Below, in pieces: positions 1 to 5,063 of a DNA stretch of 7,467 nucleotides. The DNA lies in the NCBI GenBank assembly GCA_028821035.1, contig JAPPHP010000252.1:1-7467 (forward strand), written 5' to 3'. Origin of the DNA: Gammaproteobacteria bacterium (GTDB taxonomy: Bacteria; Pseudomonadota; Gammaproteobacteria; Pseudomonadales; Azotimanducaceae). Within the stretch, counting starts at the first letter, position 1; every line of letters starts with the position of its first letter. The translations under genes were made by a program, and so were the position numbers. The notes beneath the pieces are model-generated. The model was not told where the DNA came from. It saw only the letters and a program-made list of their open reading frames with translations, and did not search any database.

Positions 1-209
1 GTCTGGGCCTGCTGCGCAAAGAGCACCAACGCGTCTTTCGCGGTCGTTTGGGGTATCTGAAACCGAACTCGCCGGACCTCAGCGCCACTCGGGTCACGTT
101 CCACGTGGTGGCGGTCGTTCCCAGGTTCCGCTTCGTCGGCGCCACTTGCCGGTTCAGCTACCCAGCCGAGCCAACACCAGCACCAGACGACAAGCCATGC
201 TCGGCTCAT
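1..209 (-). CDS. TonB-dependent receptor with N-terminal STN signalling domain, partial (N-terminus only)
   Basis: I translated the minus strand from the ATG at 209 and found an open frame that leaves the window at base 1 after 69 full codons. It begins with MSRAWLVVWCWCWLGWVA, a basic residue then a hydrophobic core, followed by PASGADE, a plausible signal peptidase site (SGA|DE). Near residues 48-69 comes RFQIPQTTAKDALVLFAQQA, the typical opening of an STN (secretin/TonB short N-terminal) domain. In outer-membrane receptors this domain sits in the periplasm and contacts a FecR protein. The gene follows a FecI/FecR pair on the same strand, exactly where the cognate receptor is expected. The ATG is the only usable start: an in-frame TAG lies 25 codons upstream with no ATG, GTG or TTG between. 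Its own ribosome site is weak. The plug and barrel are outside the window, so the substrate is unknown. An STN-containing secretin is a less likely alternative. Confidence 0.8.
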   Translation of the reverse strand, partial: MSRAWLVVWCWCWLGWVAEPASGADEAEPGNDRHHVERDPSGAEVRRVRFQIPQTTAKDALVLFAQQAQ

Positions 210-211
210 GG

Positions 212-262
212 CTACGCTGCACGGGTTCGGTCGCGCAGGGTCTCCAGCCCCGTCGCGATCAA
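212..262 (-). CDS. putative 16-codon leader peptide before the receptor gene
   Basis: A short frame starts at TTG (262) and ends at TAG (214-212), giving the peptide MIATGLETLRDRTRAA. A GGAGG lies 8 bases before the TTG, while the receptor ATG itself has no good ribosome site. The stop is separated from the receptor ATG by only two bases, a geometry typical of translational coupling. The TTG start and small size make this uncertain: the GGAGG could be fortuitous, or the frame could start at a TTG ten codons further upstream. No function is recognised. If real, its likely role is to deliver ribosomes to the receptor start. Confidence 0.35.
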   Translation of the reverse strand: MIATGLETLRDRTRAA

Positions 263-270
263 ATCCGCTT

Positions 271-275
271 CCTCC
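271..275 (-). promoter_or_regulatory. Shine-Dalgarno GGAGG of the leader frame
   Basis: A perfect GGAGG on the minus strand lies 8 bases before the TTG at 262 and about 61 bases before the receptor ATG, too far to serve the receptor directly. It is the strongest ribosome-site match in the 177-base gap between the FecR gene and the receptor gene. Confidence 0.4.
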
Positions 276-332
276 GATGTCCTAGGCAATCGTGAACGGC
301 TTATTCCCTACTCCCCTCCCTGATCCCTGCGG

Positions 333-344
333 CCCCCTCGGGGG
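333..344. repeat. short GC hairpin between the anti-sigma and receptor genes
   Basis: CCCCC TC GGGGG forms a perfect palindrome, as a four-base-pair stem with a CTCG loop. It lies 43 bases past the FecR stop on the minus strand. No T-run follows on either strand, so it is not a convincing intrinsic terminator. It could attenuate transcription or stabilise the upstream message so that receptor level differs from sigma/FecR level. The rest of the 210-386 gap shows only the leader frame. Confidence 0.3.
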
Positions 345-386
345 AATCACCCAAGTCGGCTTGCGCGCATCGAGAACGGGCGAGCA

Positions 387-1472
387 CTACCGGGGCTGCG
401 AGGAAGAACCGTCGCCACGCACGGCCTCGTCTCGCGGGGACAGACGAACGCTGCCTTGCTCAGTTGTTTGGGAAGCGATGTTGAAGGATTCGTCGAGGGC
501 TACCAGGAACTCGTCCATGTCACCCACACTGAAGTAGCCCACGATCCGGGTATCCTTGATATCGTCGTCGACAACGATGTCTGTCTCCGTATAGCGCTCG
601 AATTCCGTCGCGACCGTGGCCAGTGAGTCGCCGTCGAAAAGCAGCATGCCGCCCCTCCACGAGAGCCGCTTTCTGATCGTCGACTCATCGACAGTCTCGA
701 CTACGATGCGATCCTCTCGAAACACCGCGTTCTGACCGGCGTGAACCAGCAGCACTTCACTCGGCAACGCCACCGCCAAGGGCGGCTCCGACAACGACTC
801 CGACGCCTCCCGCAAGCTCATCAGCCTGACCTGGCCTTCCGTCACCGTGACTTCGGTCGGCCCGGTCATCCCGACGCGAAAAGCCGTGCCCAACGCTTCA
901 ATCACGTTCAACCCGGCGTAAACACGAAATGGACGATCGGCCTCGGGTGCAACCTCGAAATGCGCCTCACCCTTGATCATCTTCACGACCCGCGCATGCG
1001 CCGAGTAGTGGCTCTCGATCTCGGTATCCGTGTTGAGCTGTACGACCGATCCGTCGGAGAAGGTCAGACGGAAGCTCTCTCCGATCGCAGTCTGCGCGAC
1101 ACTCTCCTCGACGGGAGTCGACTCCCGCAAGGGGTAGAGCAAACCAGCCGCGAGGATCAGTACGATTGATGCCGCAACCGCACGCCATCGCCAGCGGCCG
1201 CCACGCACAAGCCGACGAAACGCCGACGGCCATCCAATGGACGGGTTGGGTCGTGCCGACGGCTGTTCAAGCAACCGCCCGGCATCAAGCCAAACCTGAG
1301 CATGTTGTTGAAAGGCGCGATAGTGAGCGTCGCTCTCATCCAACCAGCGCTGCAACGCCATCGCCTCTGTCGCCGACAGCTCGCCGGCATTGATCCGGAT
1401 CACCCAGCGCACTGCCTCGTCCTTCACCGGCGGTTTCGCAGTGGTGGGTCCGTTGCCCGGGTTCTTGTCCAT
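387..1472 (-). CDS. FecR-family anti-sigma factor / transmembrane signal transducer
   Basis: The 361-residue protein has the full FecR layout. Residues about 18-68 form the cytoplasmic N-terminal domain (DUF4880 type, with EAVRWVIRINAGELSATE and LQRWLDESDAHYRAFQQH) that holds the sigma factor. One membrane helix follows at about 98-115 (AVAASIVLILAAGLLYPL). The periplasmic FecR domain spans about 130-220 (GESFRLTFSDGSVVQLNTDT, GEAHFEVAPEADRPFRVYAG, ALGTAFRV). The C-terminal STN-like domain (DUF4974 type) spans about 270-345 (LSWRGGMLLFDGDSLATVATEF). Known family members relay a ligand-loaded receptor signal across the inner membrane and release or activate the sigma factor. I chose the ATG at 1472, with an AGG ten bases upstream. 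A TTG at 1481 would add three residues but has almost no spacing. The gene starts 11 bases after the sigma stop, so the two are very probably co-transcribed and translationally coupled. Confidence 0.93.
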   Translation of the reverse strand: MDKNPGNGPTTAKPPVKDEAVRWVIRINAGELSATEAMALQRWLDESDAHYRAFQQHAQVWLDAGRLLEQPSARPNPSIGWPSAFRRLVRGGRWRWRAVAASIVLILAAGLLYPLRESTPVEESVAQTAIGESFRLTFSDGSVVQLNTDTEIESHYSAHARVVKMIKGEAHFEVAPEADRPFRVYAGLNVIEALGTAFRVGMTGPTEVTVTEGQVRLMSLREASESLSEPPLAVALPSEVLLVHAGQNAVFREDRIVVETVDESTIRKRLSWRGGMLLFDGDSLATVATEFERYTETDIVVDDDIKDTRIVGYFSVGDMDEFLVALDESFNIASQTTEQGSVRLSPRDEAVRGDGSSSQPR

Positions 1473-1483
1473 GGGTCGCAAGC

Positions 1484-2104
1484 CTATCCCGACGATCGGT
1501 GATTCTTGACCAAGGCCAGTTTCGCCAGCTTGGAGCCCCCGACCTGCGCAACATCCTCTGGTTGGTCCGGATCGACAAACCCTTGCGCGATCAGGTGTTC
1601 GGTGCAGCGCAACAGCGCCTTCTCAAGGTGTTTTTCCACGGTGCGCACGGATATGCCAAGTCTCTTGCCGATCTGCTTGTACGTGAGCCCATCGATGCGT
1701 TGCAGCAGAAAGACCTTCTGGCATTGCGGTGGCAAGGCGTCGACCGCATCGACAAGCGCGGCCAGCTTCTCTTCCAGGAAAGCCTGTTCGGCCATGTCCA
1801 TCGATTGGCCGTGACTCGATCCGGCCGCCACGGAATCGTCCACAATGCCCACGTTGATGAACGTGACCTTCCTCTGACGCGTCTTCTTGTTCAGGGCAAT
1901 GTTGCGGGCAACACGAAACAGGAACGCGCGCGGCGATCGAATCTCGGTCTTCGACGCGGCGACCAGTGCTTCCAGGTAGGCTTGCTGCAGCGTGTCTTCA
2001 ATCTCCTCGCGCTCGACGAAGAACGTCGCGATGTAGCGGCTCAATGCGGACCTGCTGGCCAGGTAAGCGTGGGTCAGGGACGCGGGTTTGACGTGGTGTG
2101 CCAA
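1484..2104 (-). CDS. ECF RNA polymerase sigma factor, FecI-like
   Basis: Two sigma-70 regions are visible. Region 2 covers residues about 11-77 from the chosen start (SALSRYIATFFVEREEIEDT, then LFRVARNIALNKKTRQRK). Region 4 covers about 112-169 (LPPQCQKVFLLQRIDGLTYK and GISVRTVEKHLEKAL, the helix-turn-helix that reads the -35 element). There is no region 1 or 3, as in ECF sigmas. With the FecR gene directly downstream and the receptor after that, it should direct transcription of the receptor operon. The start is uncertain: the frame stays open to a TTG at 2233 (249 residues), but those first 43 residues are arginine/glycine-rich and do not look like sigma sequence. I prefer the TTG at 2104, which places region 2 about ten residues in, as usual for the family. 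No ATG or GTG is available. The ribosome site before 2104 is weak. Confidence 0.88.
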   Translation of the reverse strand: MAHHVKPASLTHAYLASRSALSRYIATFFVEREEIEDTLQQAYLEALVAASKTEIRSPRAFLFRVARNIALNKKTRQRKVTFINVGIVDDSVAAGSSHGQSMDMAEQAFLEEKLAALVDAVDALPPQCQKVFLLQRIDGLTYKQIGKRLGISVRTVEKHLEKALLRCTEHLIAQGFVDPDQPEDVAQVGGSKLAKLALVKNHRSSG

Positions 2105-2324
2105 AACGGTGTTCTCAGGACGCTCTTTCTTCTGTCGACACGCATACGCGGAGTACGCCCGCCACGGGGAACGGCAATTCTCAGAGCGAAAACCCCCACC
2201 CAACGGGAGAACGCCCCGGCTGTGCTGGTCCAAGTTTAGCGTCCGCCTGTAACGCCCCCGCGGCGAGCTGCACGAGTCGCAGGCAGGGCCGTCCGGCGAA
2301 GGAGAGGCGGGCGGGTGGCATTCC
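2105..2324 (-). other. upstream region of the sigma factor gene
   Basis: These 220 bases separate the deaminase-ATPase stop from the preferred sigma start. The minus strand here contains GGGGGTTTTCGCTCTGAGAA followed by TGCCGTTCCCCGTGGCGGG, which includes a short CCCG/CGGG inverted repeat. This reads like an untranslated leader or promoter region rather than protein. No clear housekeeping -35/-10 pair or terminator was found. Part of it (2105-2233) would be coding if the sigma gene began at its most upstream TTG. Confidence 0.35.
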
Positions 2325-3821
2325 TCAACCGGCCACCGCGTATCGGGTTGCGCGTCCGTTTCCGATGGCGCGCAGCAAACGGGCTTCCTGAAGCGATTTC
2401 AGCACACGCTGCGCCTTGCGCTCCTCGAATCCCGTGGCGTCCATCAACTCCCGCGTGCTGATCGATTCCAGCGACGCCACCGCTGGCCACGAAGCCGCGG
2501 CGGCTTTCGGCAGTTCGTCCATGACTTGGGGCCCGGCGAGTTCGCGTGCCAGCGCCTCGGGACTTCGGTAGATGGTGAGTACGAGGTACGGTGGCTGCCA
2601 CCGATAGCTCGGCAACGGGAGCTGCGCCCGAGCCGCCTGGAGACGCAGCGACCGGAGCCCCAGTCCGCGCTCCTCCGCCAGCTTCATCTGCGAAAAGACG
2701 TAGTGGAGTACGGGATTGCGGCTGAGCATGGGCGCGTCGAACGACTGCAACTGCTTGAGCGTGATCGGCTCGACCGGTAGCCCTGGACTCATGACCGCGA
2801 CGTGGTCCGGCGTTACCCGGACCTGGCACTTGGCCCCCGCGATCCCGTAGTCTCGATGAATGAGTGCGTTGACGACCGCTTCCCGCACCATCTCGTAGAA
2901 AGGATCGAGGAGATGTACGTGCTCTGCCTGTGACCGGTCGATCGGGTCCGGGAGCCTTGCGCGCAGCCACGCCATCACCTCTTCGGCGGCGAAGACCTGC
3001 GGCCCGTCGAAGTCGCGCACCTCTTCCCGCCCATCGGCGAAGTGGATGGTGCCAAGCACGCCGGTGTGGGCAAGCGCCGATCTCGGCTCGCTGCCGAAAA
3101 GGAGGAGTCCGAATCCCGTAGGTACGAGCCGTCCGGTCGCCCCTTCGCACAGGAGACCCAGGCGCAGCAAGCGGCGGGTGAACGCCGCTTCATCCTCTTC
3201 GATGTTGGCGGTAACACGGTAGCGGTCCAACGCCGATGCCGACAGATCGCCGAGTTCGACCGCACTCAATTCCGATTCCAGTTCGGACAACCGTTCGGCG
3301 GGCGCCGGGGCGTCCTCCTCCCATGCCTCCGCGCGCGCCAGGGCTCGCTCCAGGAACGATGCGTTCTCGTCGCGAATCTGCCGTTGCAGATCCACGTCGA
3401 AAAGGTGGACCTCGACACCGTTGGCCTGGAGGTAACGGATGCCCCTGCGGTCCACGGTCGGGTCCGGGTCCTCGATGCCGACCCAGACCTCCTTGATTCG
3501 CGCGCGCACGATTCGTTCGGCGCAACTCAGCTTCGGCGCTTGACGCGCTCCCGGGGCGCACGGCTCCAGGGTGCAGAACAGCACGGCGCCGCTCAACGGA
3601 GCGTCTCGAAGCTTGCGCTCGATCAGGGTGTACTCGGCATGGTCGCCTTCCCGAAGTTCGCCGCGGCAAGCGCTTACGGTGTCCTCGCCCGCGCGCCAGA
3701 TCACCGCGCCGACACGAGGCGTAGCCTTACCGTCCGAGCGGCGCTCCCGTTGGGATTGCCGCATGACGTCCACGGCGAGTTCCATCAGCTTGCGGGCGTC
3801 GAGTTGGGTCGAGTCGAACAT
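2325..3821 (-). CDS. RibD-like zinc deaminase fused to a RecG-like/Schlafen-associated GHKL ATPase and winged helix
   Basis: The 498-residue protein joins three parts. Residues about 10-145 resemble the RibD/dCMP deaminase fold: HAE at 61-63 supplies a zinc ligand and the catalytic glutamate, PC at 87-88 and C100 supply the other ligands, and a RibD-like tail follows (VWVGIEDPDPTVDRRGIRYL). The two cysteines are eleven residues apart, against eight in typical RibD. A charged linker covers about 150-195. Residues about 200-415 match proteins annotated as ATP-binding or 'RecG-related' (HATPase_c_4): GLLLFG, then REAVVNALIHRDY with N-box E314/N318, MSPGLP at 344-349, RNP at 368-370 and EERGLGL at 383-389. 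A winged helix ends the protein (about 448-495). An in-frame TAG sits two codons before the ATG, fixing the start; GGGA lies nine bases upstream. The substrate is unknown. A nucleotide-sensing regulator or a defence effector is possible; a riboflavin role is unlikely because no reductase domain is present. Confidence 0.87.
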   Translation of the reverse strand: MFDSTQLDARKLMELAVDVMRQSQRERRSDGKATPRVGAVIWRAGEDTVSACRGELREGDHAEYTLIERKLRDAPLSGAVLFCTLEPCAPGARQAPKLSCAERIVRARIKEVWVGIEDPDPTVDRRGIRYLQANGVEVHLFDVDLQRQIRDENASFLERALARAEAWEEDAPAPAERLSELESELSAVELGDLSASALDRYRVTANIEEDEAAFTRRLLRLGLLCEGATGRLVPTGFGLLLFGSEPRSALAHTGVLGTIHFADGREEVRDFDGPQVFAAEEVMAWLRARLPDPIDRSQAEHVHLLDPFYEMVREAVVNALIHRDYGIAGAKCQVRVTPDHVAVMSPGLPVEPITLKQLQSFDAPMLSRNPVLHYVFSQMKLAEERGLGLRSLRLQAARAQLPLPSYRWQPPYLVLTIYRSPEALARELAGPQVMDELPKAAAASWPAVASLESISTRELMDATGFEERKAQRVLKSLQEARLLRAIGNGRATRYAVAG

Positions 3822-3918
3822 GTGCTACGGTCCCATCGGCACGCGGGCCCGGCGTTCGGCCACGCGTCTTCCCGACGCGGGCAACTCCGGGAAGGTCCTT
3901 GGGAGCAATCATGCCATA

Positions 3919-3941
3919 TTCCCGATTAACTCTGTCGGGAA
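3919..3941. repeat. inverted repeat 1 of the TCCCGA/TCGGGA array (short spacer)
   Basis: Arms TTCCCGA (3919-3925) and TCGGGAA (3935-3941) pair perfectly over seven bases around a nine-base spacer. The right arm carries the same extended sequence TCTGTCGGGA (3931-3940) as repeat 2. The spacer is shorter than in the other two copies by ten bases, about one helical turn. A weaker left-arm-like sequence, AATCATGCCAT, lies at 3907-3917. Confidence 0.75.
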
Positions 3942-3969
3942 AATACGTCGAGAACTGGATAACATATCT

Positions 3970-4004
3970 AATCCCGACATTTTAGGCTCCGTTCTGTCGG
4001 GATT
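3970..4004. repeat. inverted repeat 2 of the array
   Basis: Arms AATCCCGACA (3970-3979) and TGTCGGGATT (3995-4004) are perfect ten-base inverted repeats around a 15-base spacer. The spacer shares AGGnTC with repeat 3. The stem is followed by TTTA on the plus strand, but no plus-strand gene enters this region, so an operator is more likely than a terminator. Confidence 0.88.
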
Positions 4005-4008
4005 TTAA
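3979..4008 (-). promoter_or_regulatory. candidate promoter for the deaminase-ATPase gene, overlapping repeat 2
   Basis: On the minus strand a TTAAAA (4008-4003) and a TAAAAT (3984-3979) are separated by 18 bases, an acceptable -35/-10 pair. The right arm of repeat 2 fills part of the spacer, and the left arm overlaps the expected transcription start. A protein bound to repeat 2 would block this promoter. The leader to the ATG at 3821 would be about 150 bases. This is inference from sequence resemblance only. Confidence 0.35.
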
Positions 4009-4032
4009 CCCATGGCGCGTCCCAAAACGAGA

Positions 4033-4065
4033 ATCCCGACATCCGAGGATCTTTTGTGTCGGGAT
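4033..4065. repeat. inverted repeat 3 of the array
   Basis: Arms ATCCCGACA (4033-4041) and TGTCGGGAT (4057-4065) are perfect nine-base inverted repeats around a 15-base spacer, the same geometry as repeat 2. Both arms lie exactly 62 bases from the corresponding arms of repeat 2. Spacer alignment with repeat 2 gives 8 of 15 identities, so arms and spacing are conserved more than the interior. Confidence 0.88.
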
Positions 4066-4075
4066 ACCCAAGCGT

Positions 4076-4094
4076 CTTGGCGGTGCCGGCCAAG
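4076..4094. repeat. small hairpin between the array and the amidohydrolase
   Basis: CTTGGC (4076-4081) and GCCAAG (4089-4094) form a six-base-pair stem around a seven-base loop. It lies about 10 bases after repeat 3. There is no T-run, so it is not a clear terminator. Its arm sequence is unrelated to the array. Confidence 0.35.
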
Positions 4095-4111
4095 CTCTTC
4101 GCGCACGGGGC

Positions 4112-4117
4112 TACACT
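4112..4117 (+). promoter_or_regulatory. possible -10 element for the amidohydrolase gene
   Basis: TACACT resembles a -10 box and lies 81 bases before the ATG. No matching -35 hexamer is found 16-18 bases upstream, so an activator-dependent promoter or another start is equally possible. Weak call. Confidence 0.2.
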
Positions 4118-4168
4118 CTGCACCGTGCTGGTCCCCCGAGCGCGTCACGAAGCGCTCCGGCGACGCGC

Positions 4169-4186
4169 AGCCAATGCAGCCAATGA
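4169..4186 (+). repeat. 9-base tandem repeat before the ribosome site
   Basis: AGCCAATGC and AGCCAATGA follow one another directly, eight of nine bases identical, ending within the ribosome-binding site of the amidohydrolase gene. It may be replication slippage in the leader; no function is implied. Confidence 0.5.
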
Positions 4187-4190
4187 GGAG
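4185..4190 (+). promoter_or_regulatory. ribosome-binding site deciding the amidohydrolase start
   Basis: GAGGAG lies 8 bases before the ATG at 4199 but only 2 bases before the alternative in-frame GTG at 4193. This favours the ATG. Confidence 0.75.
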
Positions 4191-4198
4191 TCGTGACC

Positions 4199-5050
4199 AT
4201 GTCCGATACCGCGACGCCAGTGATCGATTCGCAGGTGCACTGCTACGAACGCGACCGGCCCGAGCGCCCGTGGGCGAGCACGCTGGCGGGGCCGGACGAG
4301 GTCACGGGCGACGACATGGTGGCCGCCATGGACCGCCTGGGCGTGGACGGCGCGCTGCTGGTCTCCCCGTGGGCGATGTACCGCTACGACGCGAGCTACG
4401 CCCTGGAAGTGGGCGCCCGGCATCCGGACCGCTTCGGCCTCATCAAGCCGTTCGATCCCGACGCTCCGGGCGTGGCCGAGGAGGTCGCGGAGTGGGCGGG
4501 GCGACCCGGCGTGGTGGGTGCGCGCCTGATGATGGGTGCGCCCGCCCCGCGGATCGCGGCTCCGGACGGCGTCGACCGCGTGTTGGCCGCCGGCGCACGG
4601 CACGGCCTGCCGGTGAACGTGCTGTGCTGGGGGAACCTCGCGGCGTTCGCCGAGGCCGCGGAGCGCAATCCGGACACGCGGCTCGTCATCGACCACCTGG
4701 GACTCCGGCAGCCCTTCGCGCCGCCGCCCCCGGAAGAGCCGTTCGGCGACCTCCCGCAAGTCCTCGCCCTCGCGCGCTTCGACCACGTCGCGATCAAGAT
4801 CTCCGGCGCCTGCACGCTGGCGCGGGAGCCGTTTCCGTTTCCCGACATCTGGGACCCTCTGGAGCGCATCTTCGATGCCTTCGGCCTGGACCGCTGCCTG
4901 TGGGGCACGGACTGGACGCGGGCGGTCGAAGTCGTCTCGCCCGACGATGCGGTAGAGGCGTTCCGCGTGACGGATCGCCTCTCGGCCTCGGACCGGGCCG
5001 CGTTGATGGGAGGGAGCCTGACCGGCATCTATGGGTGGACTCCCGGCTGA
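4199..5050 (+). CDS. amidohydrolase-2 family metal-dependent hydrolase (lactonase-like)
   Basis: The 283-residue protein has the TIM-barrel signature of the amidohydrolase-2 family (PF04909), which includes fuconolactonases, sulfomuconolactonases and pyrone-dicarboxylate hydrolase. Visible landmarks are VIDSQVHCYE at 8-17 (first strand), DDMVAAMDRLGVDGALLVSP near 39-58, HPDRFGLIKPFDP near 76-88, VIDHLGL at 163-169 with H166, a lysine in IKISGA near 200, and WGTDW at 235-239 with the usual catalytic/metal aspartate D238. The usual HxH at the first strand is QxH here (Q12, H14), so metal binding may be altered or absent. The length fits the family. No signal peptide, so cytosolic. The ATG is chosen by its ribosome site. 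The substrate cannot be told from sequence. It is divergent from the deaminase-ATPase gene and converges with the peptidase gene with 13 bases between stops. Base use is strongly G/C at third positions. Confidence 0.9.
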   Translation: MSDTATPVIDSQVHCYERDRPERPWASTLAGPDEVTGDDMVAAMDRLGVDGALLVSPWAMYRYDASYALEVGARHPDRFGLIKPFDPDAPGVAEEVAEWAGRPGVVGARLMMGAPAPRIAAPDGVDRVLAAGARHGLPVNVLCWGNLAAFAEAAERNPDTRLVIDHLGLRQPFAPPPPEEPFGDLPQVLALARFDHVAIKISGACTLAREPFPFPDIWDPLERIFDAFGLDRCLWGTDWTRAVEVVSPDDAVEAFRVTDRLSASDRAALMGGSLTGIYGWTPG

Positions 5051-5063
5051 CGGGACGCCGCCC

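Larger units (their letters stand above)
3822..4198. other. divergent intergenic region with inverted-repeat array
   Basis: This 377-base gap lies between the starts of two divergent genes, the deaminase-ATPase (minus) and the amidohydrolase (plus). The central part (about 3905-4060) is visibly AT-richer than the flanking genes and holds three related inverted repeats. The flank towards the amidohydrolase holds a small hairpin, a 9-base tandem repeat and a good ribosome site. A frame starting at ATG 4012 (MARPKTRIPTSEDLLCRDTQ) runs through the third repeat but resembles no gene I know. I see no RNA gene. Confidence 0.8.

Noticed and set aside
48..323. 91-residue plus-strand frame at the left edge
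   Set aside because: Overlaps the antisense of the receptor signal peptide and STN segment, which is far more convincing; no motif of its own.
868..875. Further ATCCCGAC copies (868-875, 1487-1494, 4454-4461) as extra operator sites
   Set aside because: They are single arms without a partner, inside or at the edge of coding sequence, and expected by chance in GC-rich DNA.
1499..2239. 246-residue plus-strand frame opposite the sigma factor
   Set aside because: Antisense shadow of clear sigma region 2 and region 4 sequence.
2263..2277. 15-base match GCGAGCTGCACGAGT shared with 5260-5274
   Set aside because: One copy is between genes and the other is inside the peptidase gene; there is no further similarity around them, so probably chance in GC-rich sequence.
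2236..3150. 304-residue open frame on the minus strand inside the deaminase-ATPase gene
   Set aside because: Arginine/glycine/alanine-rich shadow in another frame of a gene with clear domains; no recognisable motif.
3970..4007. Intrinsic terminator at repeat 2 (stem followed by TTTTA on the plus strand)
   Set aside because: The 15-base loop is long, the T-run short, and no plus-strand gene lies upstream to terminate.
3919..4065. CRISPR array
   Set aside because: Only three imperfect units, with conserved arms but divergent interiors, a changed first unit and no cas genes. The fixed spacing fits protein sites better.
5041..5055. Small hairpin TCCCG/CGGGA across the amidohydrolase stop as a convergent terminator
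   Set aside because: Five-base stem with no T-run on either strand; too weak to call.
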